NCBI RefSeq assembly: GCF_036231355.1
Contig: NZ_CP109496.1
Coordinates: 6,262,001-6,326,000 of the forward strand
Length of the DNA: 64,000 bases
Source of the DNA: Streptomyces sp. NBC_01431
GTDB taxonomy: Bacteria; Actinomycetota; Actinomycetes; Streptomycetales; Streptomycetaceae
Direction: 5' to 3'
In this document: positions 1 to 7,935 of the stretch, piece by piece
Layout of the letters: each line of letters begins with the position of its first letter
Position numbering within the stretch: position 1 is the first letter of the stretch
Notes under the pieces: generated by a model
The model's database searches: none
The model's input: only the letters and a program-made list of their open reading frames with translations
What the model was told of the DNA's origin: nothing
Position numbers and translations under genes: made by a program

Positions 1-2
1 CG

Positions 3-317
3 TTCCTCTTCTCCGGCGACGACGTGGACAAGCCGGCCGGAGTGCTCTCCGGTGGCGAGAAGACCCGGCTCGCCCTGGCCACCCTCGTCGTCTCCTCCGC
101 CAACGTTCTGCTGCTCGACGAGCCCACCAACAACCTCGACCCCGCCAGCCGCGAGGAGATCCTGGGCGCGCTGCGCACGTACAAGGGCGCCGTCGTCCTG
201 GTCACCCACGACGAGGGCGCGGTCGAGGCGCTCCAGCCGGAGCGGATCATCCTGCTCCCGGACGGGGTCGAGGACCTGTGGGGCCCCGACTACGCGGATC
301 TGGTCGCGCTCGCCTGA
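3..317 (+). CDS. ABC-F family ATPase, C-terminal part (partial)
   Basis: This is the 3' end of a gene that starts before the window; about 104 codons are present. They contain the second nucleotide-binding domain: the signature LSGGEKTRLALA, Walker B LLLDEPTNNLD, and the switch histidine in VLVTHDE. The combination LSGGEK plus DEPTNNLD is typical of ABC-F proteins (EttA/Uup type), which lack membrane segments and act on the ribosome. Only the soluble ATPase end is visible, so the exact subfamily (translation factor or antibiotic-resistance type) cannot be decided. Confidence 0.85.
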   Translation, partial: FLFSGDDVDKPAGVLSGGEKTRLALATLVVSSANVLLLDEPTNNLDPASREEILGALRTYKGAVVLVTHDEGAVEALQPERIILLPDGVEDLWGPDYADLVALA

Positions 318-695
318 TCCCGGGCGTCAGGCGGCGGGATCCGTGCATGATCCAACCGCTGATCCACTCCTCATGGATCATTCGGCTCAGCCGTGATCCT
401 CAATCTGAGTGAGTGCGTCTCGTACCCCGGCGTGGGATGCGCTGGATCAAGGTTCGTCCCCTCTGGGACGGGCCTTTTTCCTTGTGTGACCCGGAACACA
501 GCGCTGACCTGGCGTTTCGTCTCGACTTTCAGGCCCGGACATGTCCAAGCCCCGCCGGAATGCGCCATTCTGCTCCGGTCGGACGGCTCCCCGGACCCGG
601 AGGTCGTCGTACGGACCTTGCCGAATGGGTGGCCAGGACGGGCGGAAGGGGTGATCATGAGAAGTCCAGAGCGCACTTCCCATGAGGAGGCACGG
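318..695. promoter_or_regulatory. Gene-free region with repeated TGATCC/GGATCA motifs
   Basis: No convincing gene lies here. Between 315 and 399 the hexamer TGATCC, its complement GGATCA, or GGATCC occurs six times (315, 337, 348, 360, 375, 394), and the copies at 360 and 375 form an inverted repeat with a 9-nt loop. The remainder leads into the small HTH gene at 696 and must hold its promoter, but no clear -35/-10 pair could be fixed. Confidence 0.4.
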
Positions 696-917
696 GTGGC
701 CGAGACTCTGAAGAAGGGCAGCCGGGTAACCGGCGCCGCGCGCGACAAGCTCGCGGCAGACCTGAAGAAGAAGTACGACTCCGGTGCGAGTATCCGGGCG
801 CTGGCCGAGGAAACCGGCCGCTCCTATGGATTCGTCCACCGGATGCTCAGCGAGTCCGGGGTCACTCTCCGCGGACGCGGCGGAGCGACACGGGGCAAGA
901 AGGCCGCCTCGGCCTGA
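696..917 (+). CDS. Small helix-turn-helix protein (73 aa)
   Basis: A short basic protein, probably DNA-binding. After a Lys-rich N-terminus (AETLKKGSRVTG), residues about 30-55 read as a resolvase/Psq-like helix-turn-helix (YDSGASIRALAEETGRSYGF), followed by a basic Gly/Lys-rich tail. The GTG start at 696 is preceded by a good ribosome site (GAGGAGG). An in-frame ATG at 658 is possible but lacks that signal. The family is conserved in Streptomyces as a small HTH protein; no target is known to me. A strong hairpin follows at 961-1000. Confidence 0.8.
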   Translation: MAETLKKGSRVTGAARDKLAADLKKKYDSGASIRALAEETGRSYGFVHRMLSESGVTLRGRGGATRGKKAASA

Positions 918-960
918 CCGAGGCAGGTCCGGCGTCCCCTGTGGTCCCCCGGGTCCGGTG

Positions 961-1000
961 GTGACCACCCGGTCGGCCGTGCGGTCGACCGGGTGGTTAC
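961..1000 (+). terminator. Hairpin downstream of the small HTH gene
   Basis: A stem of 15 positions (961-975 with 986-1000) contains one G-T pair and encloses a 10-nt loop. There is no T-run, as is usual for high-GC actinobacterial terminators. Confidence 0.6.
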
Positions 1001-1065
1001 TGTGCAGTCACTTAATGACCGCCGTCGCGGTCATGCACTGACGGCCACTGACCCGGAGGCGCTCC

Positions 1066-1866
1066 ATGGCTTCGCCCGCACCTGAGGTAGAGGTATTCGA
1101 CAAGGACGGCGTCCGGCTCTCCGTCGCCGACGCGGTCGCCACGGTGACCCTGACCAATCCGGGCAAGCGCAACGCTCAGTCTCCCGCTCTGTGGCGGGCG
1201 TTGGCGGACGCCGGACGGTCGCTGCCGGGCAGCGTGCGCGTGGTCGTGCTGCGCGGGGAGGGCAAGTCCTTCTCCGCCGGCCTCGACCGCCAGGCCTTCA
1301 CTCCCGAAGGCTTCGACGGCGAGCCCTCGTTCATCGACCTCGCGCGCGGCTCCGACGAGGAGCTCGACGCGGTCATCGCCGAGTACCAGGAGGCGTTCAC
1401 CTGGTGGCGCCGCAACGACATCGTGTCGATCGCGGCCGTCCAGGGGCATGCGATCGGTGCGGGCTTCCAGCTCGCCCTGGCCTGTGATCTGCGGGTCGTC
1501 GCGCAGGACGTGCAGTTCGCCATGCGCGAGACCAGCCTCGGACTCGTCCCCGACCTCACCGGCACGCATCCGCTCGTCGGGCTCGTCGGGTACGCCCGCG
1601 CGCTCGAAATCTGTGCGACGGGGCGGTTCGTGGGGGCCGAGGAGGCCGAGCGCGTCGGCCTCGCCAACCTTGCCGTGCCGGGTGCCGAACTCGACTCCGC
1701 GGTACGGGACTTGGCAGGAGCGCTGCTTGCCGCTCCTCGGGATGCGGTGGTCGAGACGAAGGCACTGCTGAGGGGGGCCGTGGGGCGGGACTACGAGGAC
1801 CAGCGCGTTGCCGAGCGGGCCGCTCAGGCCCGGCGTCTGCGCGACCTGGCCGGTCTCTCGGACTGA
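1066..1866 (+). CDS. Enoyl-CoA hydratase/isomerase family protein
   Basis: Crotonase-fold enzyme of 266 aa, the usual length for the family. The pocket motifs are visible: TNPGKRNAQS near residue 31, KSFSAGLD near residue 68 (first oxyanion-hole segment), and QGHAIGAGFQLALACDL near residue 127 (second oxyanion segment). ETSLGLVPDLTG follows, where hydratases carry the catalytic acids. Homologues hydrate 2-enoyl-CoA or isomerise enoyl-CoA in fatty-acid breakdown; the substrate here is not predictable. It stands alone, with the next gene on the opposite strand. Confidence 0.88.
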   Translation: MASPAPEVEVFDKDGVRLSVADAVATVTLTNPGKRNAQSPALWRALADAGRSLPGSVRVVVLRGEGKSFSAGLDRQAFTPEGFDGEPSFIDLARGSDEELDAVIAEYQEAFTWWRRNDIVSIAAVQGHAIGAGFQLALACDLRVVAQDVQFAMRETSLGLVPDLTGTHPLVGLVGYARALEICATGRFVGAEEAERVGLANLAVPGAELDSAVRDLAGALLAAPRDAVVETKALLRGAVGRDYEDQRVAERAAQARRLRDLAGLSD

Positions 1867-1951
1867 GCCGGCCCGCACCCCGCGGGGTGTTGTCGGGGGC
1901 GCTGCCCCTGACCTCGCACGGCTTGGTCGTGCGGTCCGGATCGTGTGCCGG

Positions 1952-2620
1952 TCAGCCGGACCAGGTGATCAGGACCGCTACCGACTCCGCCTCTGGGACG
2001 ACCGCTGCTACCGCGCTGCGGACCGCTCGGGCCACCTCCAGGGGGTGGTGCGGGGGTGTTGTCGCCAGTTCCAGCCGGATGTGTCCGGCTGTCGTGTGCA
2101 CCGGGGAGCCCAGTTCCGCGGTCAGGTGGGCGACGCCCGGGGTCGACAGCGCGGCCGCCGCGGCCGCCGTCGCCGCGGGCTCGGCTGCGCCGGGTGGGGG
2201 ACCGCCGAGCGGGGGATCGGGGAGGACGTCGAGCAGGGCCGTCACGCGCAGGTCGACGTCCGAGACCACCAGGCCGAGCCGGTCGTCCGCCGCCGCGAGC
2301 AGGGCGTCCCGCAGGCCCGCGGCAAGCTCCGGCAGCGGCTGGTCGCCCCGGGCGGTGAGCTCCGCCGAAATGCGCAGCGCCGTCGGCGGCAGGGCGCTCG
2401 GCGGGGCCGGAACCACGGGCTCGGCCGGTGCGTCGGGGTCGGCCGGGGCGAGCCGCAGGGACGTCACGGCAAGGCCGGGCAGCTGCCCCACCGCGGCCCT
2501 CAGCACCGCGGTCGCGGCCCGTTCGGTGATCCAGGTGCCGTCCTCGGGACCACCGAGAGCGAGCAGCCGGCCCAGGCCCAGTCGACGCCGTACCGCGGCA
2601 CTCCATCCGTCACCCGTCAT
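1952..2620 (-). CDS. Streptomyces conserved protein next to the Asp23 cluster
   Basis: A 222-aa soluble protein, rich in Ala and Pro, called 'nucleopolyhedrovirus P10 family' in some Streptomyces annotations, a name without functional meaning. The start at MTGDGWSAA is chosen over an ATG 39 nt upstream because conserved-looking sequence begins there. Segments such as GHIRLELATT followed by PLEVARAVRSAVAAVVPEAE resemble the beta-strand plus 'VARxVRxxV' helix of Asp23/Gls24 proteins, and a similar pattern occurs in the middle of the protein. I infer degenerate Asp23-like repeats. It is transcribed divergently from the Asp23 cluster. Confidence 0.65.
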   Translation of the reverse strand: MTGDGWSAAVRRRLGLGRLLALGGPEDGTWITERAATAVLRAAVGQLPGLAVTSLRLAPADPDAPAEPVVPAPPSALPPTALRISAELTARGDQPLPELAAGLRDALLAAADDRLGLVVSDVDLRVTALLDVLPDPPLGGPPPGAAEPAATAAAAAALSTPGVAHLTAELGSPVHTTAGHIRLELATTPPHHPLEVARAVRSAVAAVVPEAESVAVLITWSG

Positions 2621-2708
2621 GGTTCCAGCCTGCCTCATTGCGGGGGCGAGTCGGGGCAACCACGCTTAATGTGGGCAACGGAGTCCAAGGGCGAAGGGAT
2701 GAACGGTC

Positions 2709-3206
2709 ATGAGCGACACCGCACAGCGCAACAGGTCCGGCACACCCGAGCACGACCCGTCGGGCGACCCGGCCGAGTACGCCCGGAAGGCCTCGCTCGG
2801 CAAGCGGGGCGGCGGCGATCCGGCAGGACGCGGCCGCACCACGATCGCCGACGGCGTGGTCGAGAAGATCGCCGGTCTCGCGGCCCGCGACGTACTGGGA
2901 GTCCACGCCATGGGCAGTGGCTTCTCCCGTACGTTCGGAGCGGTGCGGGACCGGGTGCCCGGCGGCAAATCGGCTGTCACGCGCGGGGTGAAGGCCGAGG
3001 TGGGCGAGGTGCAGACCGCGCTCGACCTCGAAATCGTCGTCGATTACGGAGTGTCCATCACCGATGTCGCCCGCGACGTCCGCGAGAACGTCATCTCGGC
3101 GGTGGAACGGATGACGGGCCTCGAAGTCGTCGAGGTCAACATCGCCGTCAGCGATGTGAAGCTGCCCGACGAGGAAGAGGACGAGCCGGAGTCCCGGCTT
3201 CAGTAA
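2709..3206 (+). CDS. Asp23/Gls24 family envelope stress protein
   Basis: A 165-aa member of the alkaline-shock family. After a hydrophilic 45-residue N-terminus the Asp23 domain begins at GRTTIADGVVEKIAGLAARDVLGV, continues through VDYGVSITDVARDVRENVISAVERMTGL, and ends with VNIAVSDVKLP and an acidic tail. In Staphylococcus Asp23 is a membrane-associated protein anchored by AmaP; an AmaP homologue lies four genes downstream here. It is the first gene of a tightly spaced five-gene set (2709-5069), probably one transcript. Confidence 0.9.
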   Translation: MSDTAQRNRSGTPEHDPSGDPAEYARKASLGKRGGGDPAGRGRTTIADGVVEKIAGLAARDVLGVHAMGSGFSRTFGAVRDRVPGGKSAVTRGVKAEVGEVQTALDLEIVVDYGVSITDVARDVRENVISAVERMTGLEVVEVNIAVSDVKLPDEEEDEPESRLQ

Positions 3207-3258
3207 CCCCTGTCCTCAACCCTGTTTTCCGCGTGTGTCCCTGCGTGAGGAGCTCAGC

Positions 3259-3450
3259 ATGAGCATGGCGGTGGTAGGCCTGGTGGCCGGCATGGCGCTC
3301 GGATTCGCCGGATACTTCGGCGGCTTCGGGGCGTTCGTGCTGGTCGCGGCGCTCGGCGCGATCGGCTTCGTGGTGGGCCGGTTCCTGGAGGGCGACCTCG
3401 AACCCGGTGACTTCTTCCGGCCCCGCGACCGCGGCGACCGGCGGCGCTGA
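3259..3450 (+). CDS. Small membrane protein of the Asp23 cluster
   Basis: A 63-aa protein that is almost entirely two hydrophobic segments (VVGLVAGMALGFAGYFGGFG and AFVLVAALGAIGFVVGRFL), followed by a charged tail ending DRGDRRR. ATG at 3259 follows a GAGGAG ribosome site; a GTG at 3235 is possible. It resembles the DUF2273-type small membrane proteins found in Asp23/AmaP operons. Its stop is 3 nt before the next start, which supports co-translation. Confidence 0.8.
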   Translation: MSMAVVGLVAGMALGFAGYFGGFGAFVLVAALGAIGFVVGRFLEGDLEPGDFFRPRDRGDRRR

Positions 3451-3453
3451 TCG

Positions 3454-3804
3454 ATGACGGTGTCCGGACGGATCGAGGCCGCCGAGCGCGGCGCCACCCG
3501 GATCGCCGACCGGGTCGTCGCGAAGATCGCCGCGCAGGCGGCCCGGGAGGCGCTGGACAGGATCCCCGAGGGCGGCGCACCTCCGCGCGCCACGGTCACC
3601 GTGCACCAGGAAAGCGCCCGCGTCCGGGTCGGCCTGGAACTCGGCTACCCCGGTGACATCGGCCGCCAGTGCGGTGCGGTGCGTCACCGAGTCGCCGAGC
3701 GGGTAAGGGCGTTGGCGGGGATGGAGGTGCCCGAAGTGGCGGTGCAGATCGAACGGCTGCACTCGGCGCACACGGGCGCGGCGGACCCGGGGAGGATCCG
3801 ATGA
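3454..3804 (+). CDS. Second Asp23/Gls24 family protein
   Basis: A shorter paralogue (116 aa) of the protein at 2709. It shows the same plan: GATRIADRVVAKIAAQAARE, then VRVGLELGYPGDIGRQCGAVRHRVAERVRALAGMEVPEVAVQIERL. It lacks the long N-terminus and acidic tail of its neighbour. It overlaps the next gene by 4 nt (ATGA), so the two are translationally coupled. Likely part of the membrane-attached alkaline-shock complex. Confidence 0.87.
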   Translation: MTVSGRIEAAERGATRIADRVVAKIAAQAAREALDRIPEGGAPPRATVTVHQESARVRVGLELGYPGDIGRQCGAVRHRVAERVRALAGMEVPEVAVQIERLHSAHTGAADPGRIR

Positions 3805-4487
3805 GCCAGCCGCAGGAACCCGACGACAGCACGCGACGGCTGCCGGTGATCGAGCAGGATCCGGCCGCCGGCCGTGGCCTCGACCAGTCGGCGTCCGCCG
3901 CCGACTACGACCCGGTGCCGGTCCTCGCGCACGGCGAGGCGGGCCGGGCGGGCCGCTTCTGGTCGATGCGCCGGGTGCCCGCCGGGCTGCTCGCCCTGGT
4001 GGTCCTGGCGGCGGCCGGACTGCTCCTCTACGACATCGCCGCCGTACGCGCCCACCGCCCCGCGATGTACTGGCGGGTCCGGCTGGCCGGATGGCTCGCG
4101 CACCACCCCGTCGATGACGTGGCGGTGCTCGCGGGCGCGGGCGCCGTGGCGCTGATCGGGATCTGGCTGATCGTGCTCGCGGCCACCCCGGGACTCCGCG
4201 GCGTTTTGCCGATGCGGCGCGAATCGGCGGCCGTGCGGGCCGGGCTCGACCGGACGGCCGCGGCGCTCGTCCTGCGCGACCGGGTGATGGAGGTGTCCGG
4301 CGTCCAGTCGGCGCGGGTACGCATGAGGCGTTCCAAAGTCGTGGTGCGCGCCCTGTCGCACTTCCGTGAACTCGACGACGTACGGGCCGACTTGGACGCG
4401 GCGCTGGACGCGGGCATCCGGGACCTCGGCCTGGCCAGGCCGCCCGGTCTCGCGGTCCACGTGAGCCGCCCGGCACGGAAGGGCTGA
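3801..4487 (+). CDS. DUF6286-type membrane protein of the Asp23 cluster
   Basis: A 228-aa protein. The N-terminal 55 residues are hydrophilic, followed by two membrane segments (VPAGLLALVVLAAAGLLLYD near residue 62 and VAVLAGAGAVALIGIWLIVL near residue 110). The C-terminal soluble domain contains LVLRDRVMEVSGVQSARVRMRR and HFRELDDVRADLDAALDAGI, a fold that looks Asp23/AmaP-like. The family occurs in actinobacterial Asp23 operons. The gene is coupled to the upstream Asp23 gene by a 4-nt overlap and followed after 3 nt by amaP. Function unknown beyond this association. Confidence 0.82.
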   Translation: MSQPQEPDDSTRRLPVIEQDPAAGRGLDQSASAADYDPVPVLAHGEAGRAGRFWSMRRVPAGLLALVVLAAAGLLLYDIAAVRAHRPAMYWRVRLAGWLAHHPVDDVAVLAGAGAVALIGIWLIVLAATPGLRGVLPMRRESAAVRAGLDRTAAALVLRDRVMEVSGVQSARVRMRRSKVVVRALSHFRELDDVRADLDAALDAGIRDLGLARPPGLAVHVSRPARKG

Positions 4488-4490
4488 GAC

Positions 4491-5069
4491 ATGCTGCGGA
4501 CGGTCAACCGGGTGCTGCTGGGCCTTGCCGGGCTTGTGCTGTTCCTCGCGGGCGGCGCGGTACTCGCCGCCGGCTTCGGCCTGGCGGTCCCGTCGTGGTG
4601 GCCCTGGGGCGATCGGCACGCGGTGCTCCTGAGCAGGTCACGCCGGGTCCACTGGCACGACCAGGGCTGGTGGTGGCCGGTGGTGCTCGCCGTGCTCGCC
4701 GTGGTCGTGCTGCTCGCCCTGTGGTGGCTGCTCGCCCAGTTCCGCCGGCCCCGCCTCGCTGAGATCCTGGTCGACTCCGGGGACGGCGAAGGGGCGCTGC
4801 TGCGCGGCCGCGCGCTTGAGGCGGTGTTCGTGGGCGAGGCGGAGTCGCTGGACGGAGTGTCCCGGGCACACGTCGCGCTGGTCGGCCGGCGGTCCGCGCC
4901 CGCGGCTCGGGCCGTACTGGTTCTGGAGGCGCATGCCTCGCCGGCGGGGTCGCTCGCGCGACTGGAGGGGGAGGCGCTGGCGCACGCCCGCGACTCGGCG
5001 GGGCTTGCGGAGTTGCCGGCGGAGGTGCGGCTGCGGGGGGTCAAGCATGGGGCGCAGCGCGTGAGTTGA
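4491..5069 (+). CDS. amaP: Alkaline shock response membrane anchor protein AmaP
   Basis: A 192-aa protein starting with a membrane segment (VNRVLLGLAGLVLFLAGGAV) and a second one near residue 60 (VVLAVLAVVVLLALWWLLAQ). A cytoplasmic domain follows with ALEAVFVGEAESLDGVSRAH. This two-helix plus soluble-domain layout is that of AmaP, which anchors Asp23 to the membrane in Gram-positive bacteria. It is the last gene of the cluster. The symbol is transferred from the family; no Streptomyces function is implied. Confidence 0.83.
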   Translation: MLRTVNRVLLGLAGLVLFLAGGAVLAAGFGLAVPSWWPWGDRHAVLLSRSRRVHWHDQGWWWPVVLAVLAVVVLLALWWLLAQFRRPRLAEILVDSGDGEGALLRGRALEAVFVGEAESLDGVSRAHVALVGRRSAPAARAVLVLEAHASPAGSLARLEGEALAHARDSAGLAELPAEVRLRGVKHGAQRVS

Positions 5070-5171
5070 GGCGGCCGCGTCTTTCCCCGCCCCGCCCCTT
5101 CCCGAGCCCCTCCGGGGGTCTCTCCCGGGTACCGAGGCCGGAAGCGGGGGCCTGCTCCCGCCCCCAGAGGG

Positions 5172-5195
5172 GGCCCCGAGGGCTGCCCCGGGGCC
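5172..5195. terminator. GC-rich hairpin between convergent genes
   Basis: A 7-bp perfect stem, GGCCCCG with CGGGGCC, and a 10-nt loop lie between amaP (+) and the SDR gene (-). The whole 5070-5206 stretch is G/C-run rich. It could end transcription from both sides. Confidence 0.45.
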
Positions 5196-5206
5196 AGGGT
5201 TCGGGC

Positions 5207-5962
5207 TCAGAAGCCGTGGCGGGCGCCGCCGTCCACCGGGAGCATGATGCCTGTCAGGTACGACGCCGCGGGCGAGAGCAGGAACGCGGCCGTGCGGCCG
5301 AACTCCTTCGGTGTCCCGTAGCGGCGGAGCGGGATGCGGGCCTCGTTGGCCGCGCGGGTGGCTTCCGCGTCGCCGGACAGTTCGTCCAGCTGGCGGACCC
5401 GGTCGGTGTCGATGCGGGCCGGGAGCAGGCCGACGACGCGGATGCCGCGCGGGCCCAGCTCGTCGGCCAGCGACTTGGCGAAGCCCGCGAGGCCGGGGCG
5501 CAGCCCGTTGGAGATGGTGAGGCCGGGGATCGGCTCGTGCACGGAGCCGGAGAGCACGAAGGCGATCACCCCGCCGGCGTCGAGTTCGTCGGCGGCGGTG
5601 CGGGCCATCCGCACCGCGCCGAGGAACACCGACTCGAAGGCCGACCGCCACTGCTCGTCGGTGTTGTCCGCCGCGAAGCCCGGCGCCGGGCCGCCCACGC
5701 TGATGAGCACCCCGTCGAAGCGCCCGAAGTGCTCGCGGGCGGTGGCGATCAGCCGTGCCGCCGCTGCCGGGTCGGCGTTGTCAAAGACCACCGGGAGCGC
5801 GCCGGGGCCGAGTTCGGCGGCGGCCTCCTTCAGCGTCTTCTCGGTGCGGCCGGTGACGACGACCTTCGCGCCGTCCGCGGCCAGTGCGCGGGCGGACGCG
5901 AGACCGAGGCCCCGCGAGGCCCCGGTGACTACGTACACGCGGCCCTTCAGTCCAAGATCCAT
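5207..5962 (-). CDS. SDR-family protein with altered active site
   Basis: A 251-aa Rossmann-fold protein. The dinucleotide-binding motif VVTGASRGLGLASA is at residue about 11. Where classical SDRs have Y-x3-K before the GLxGF segment, this one reads ISNGLRPGLAGF, so Tyr is replaced by Ser and Lys by Arg. This is typical of an atypical 'BKR-like' SDR subgroup and makes normal ketoreductase chemistry doubtful. It begins 4 nt after the end of the GH15 gene and is probably co-transcribed with it. Confidence 0.83.
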   Translation of the reverse strand: MDLGLKGRVYVVTGASRGLGLASARALAADGAKVVVTGRTEKTLKEAAAELGPGALPVVFDNADPAAAARLIATAREHFGRFDGVLISVGGPAPGFAADNTDEQWRSAFESVFLGAVRMARTAADELDAGGVIAFVLSGSVHEPIPGLTISNGLRPGLAGFAKSLADELGPRGIRVVGLLPARIDTDRVRQLDELSGDAEATRAANEARIPLRRYGTPKEFGRTAAFLLSPAASYLTGIMLPVDGGARHGF

Positions 5963-5966
5963 GCGC

Positions 5967-7793
5967 CTATCCTGCCTCCTGCTCGTAGTCCGGCTCCAGC
6001 GCGCAGGCGGTCGCGACCAGGCCGATGTGGCTGAAGGCCTGCGGGAAGTTGCCGACCTGGCGCCCCGCCACCGGGTCGTACTCCTCGGCGAGCAGCCCCA
6101 GGTCGTTGCGGAGCGCGAGGAGCCGCTCGAACAGCTCCCGCGCCTCCTCCTCGCGCCCCGTCAGGCGCAGCGCGTCCGCCAGCCAGAACGAGCACACCAG
6201 GAACGTGCCCTCGCCACCGGGCAGCCCGTCCACCGTCGTGCTGTCGGTGCTGTAGCGGCGTACGAACCCGCTCGCGGCGAGCTCGGCACGCACCGCCTCC
6301 ACCGTGCCCACCACCCGCGGATCGTCCGGCGGCAGGAAGCCGAGCCGGGGGATGAGCAGCGTCGCCGCGTCCAGTTCCGTCGAGCCGTACGCCTGGGTGA
6401 AGGTGCCCCGGACCGGGTCGAAGCCCTTCTCGCAGACCTCCCGGTGCACCTCGTCGCGCATCCGCCGCCACCGTTCGACATCGCCGTGCAGCGTCGGTTC
6501 CGCCTCCAGGGTGCGCACCGCGCGGTCGGCGGCCACCCAGGCCATCACCTTGGAGTGGACGAAGTGGCGGCGCGGCCCGCGCACCTCCCACAGCCCTTCG
6601 TCCGGTTCGCGCCACCGCGCCTCCAGGAAGCCGAGCAGGCTGAGCTGGATGCTCCAGGCATGCGGCTGGCTGTGCAGCCCCGCCTCGCGCGCCAGGAACA
6701 GCGAGTCGGCCACTTCTCCGTACACATCGAGCTGGAGCTGCTCGACGGCCGCGTTGCCGACTCGTACCGGAGACGAGCCCAAGTAGCCCTTAAGCCAAGG
6801 GAGTTCGGCCTCGGGCAGGCGCCGCTCGCCCGCCAGGCCGTACATGATCTGGAGGTCGGCCGGGTCGCCGGCCACCGCGCGCAGCAGCCAGTCCCGCCAC
6901 TGCCCGGCCTCCTCCAGATAGCCCGCCGAGAGCAGCGCTTCAAGAGTGAGCGTGGAGTCGCGCAGCCAGCAGTAGCGGTAGTCCCAGTTGCGTACGCCGC
7001 CGATCTCCTCGGGCAGCGAGGTGGTGGCGGCGGCCACGATGCCGCCGGTGGGCGCGTAGGTCAGCGCCTTGAGGGTGATGAGCGAGCGCACCACGGCGTC
7101 CCGGTAGGGGCCCTGGTACCGGCAGCGGGCCGCCCACTCCTGCCAGTCGGCCAGGGACTCCTCCAGAGCCGCGTACGGGTCGCAGAGATCGGGACGCGGC
7201 TCGTGCGAGGGATGCCAGGTGAGGACGAAGGCGACCTTCTCCCCCTCGCCGACCGTGAACGACGAGCGGGTGCTCATGTGCTGGCCCCAGGTCTTGACCT
7301 CGGGATCGCTGCGCAGCCACACGGAGTCCGGGCCCGCGACGGCCACCCGGTGCCCCTCCGAGCGCCTTATCCACGGCACCACATGGCCGTAGTCGAAGCG
7401 CAGCCGCAGGACCGATCCCATCTCGACCGTGCCGCTGACGCCCTCCACGATCCGTACGACGTCCGGGGCCTGGTCGCGCTGGGGCATGAAGTCGAGGACC
7501 TTCACGGTGCCGGTGCGGGTCTCCCAGACGCTCTCCAGGATCAGCGATTCGTCCAGATAGCGCCGCCGGGTGCACCGGCCCGCGTGGCCGGCTTCGGTCG
7601 GGGCGATGCGCCAGTGGCCGTTGTCCTCGTCGCCGAGCAGCGCCGCGAAACAGGCGGCGGAGTCGAATCGGGGCAGGCACAACCAGTCCACGGAGCCGTC
7701 CCGCCCGACCAGGGCCGCGGTCTGCAGGTCGCCGATGAGGGCGTAGTCCTCGATGCGCTGAGTACGTTGGGTCACGCCATGGCGTGTTCCCAC
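5967..7793 (-). CDS. Glycoside hydrolase family 15 protein (trehalase/glucoamylase-like)
   Basis: About 608 aa, the usual size of bacterial GH15 enzymes. There is an N-terminal domain beginning IEDYALIGDLQTAALVGRDG, and the (alpha/alpha)6 catalytic domain carries the family hallmark NWDYRYCWLRDSTLTLEALL around residue 270. C-terminal motifs such as LAEEYDPVAGRQVGNFPQAF are also typical. Mycobacterial relatives act as trehalases; a glucoamylase-type activity is the alternative. The listed GTG start lacks a clear ribosome site, and a GTG at 7775 (VTQRTQRIEDY) is equally plausible. No signal peptide, so cytoplasmic. Confidence 0.88.
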   Translation of the reverse strand: MGTRHGVTQRTQRIEDYALIGDLQTAALVGRDGSVDWLCLPRFDSAACFAALLGDEDNGHWRIAPTEAGHAGRCTRRRYLDESLILESVWETRTGTVKVLDFMPQRDQAPDVVRIVEGVSGTVEMGSVLRLRFDYGHVVPWIRRSEGHRVAVAGPDSVWLRSDPEVKTWGQHMSTRSSFTVGEGEKVAFVLTWHPSHEPRPDLCDPYAALEESLADWQEWAARCRYQGPYRDAVVRSLITLKALTYAPTGGIVAAATTSLPEEIGGVRNWDYRYCWLRDSTLTLEALLSAGYLEEAGQWRDWLLRAVAGDPADLQIMYGLAGERRLPEAELPWLKGYLGSSPVRVGNAAVEQLQLDVYGEVADSLFLAREAGLHSQPHAWSIQLSLLGFLEARWREPDEGLWEVRGPRRHFVHSKVMAWVAADRAVRTLEAEPTLHGDVERWRRMRDEVHREVCEKGFDPVRGTFTQAYGSTELDAATLLIPRLGFLPPDDPRVVGTVEAVRAELAASGFVRRYSTDSTTVDGLPGGEGTFLVCSFWLADALRLTGREEEARELFERLLALRNDLGLLAEEYDPVAGRQVGNFPQAFSHIGLVATACALEPDYEQEAG

Positions 7794-7935
7794 CTGGAGA
7801 AATTGCTAAGCAGCCACACGGCGGCGAGCGGTCTTGTGGGTCTTTGGTGCGCTGCCGCATCCGGAGGGGGCGTGGGGATCCGCGCGTCGGCCACGGTTGG
7901 TCCGCGGCCGGCGAACGCCCCTTCGCACGGAGCGC

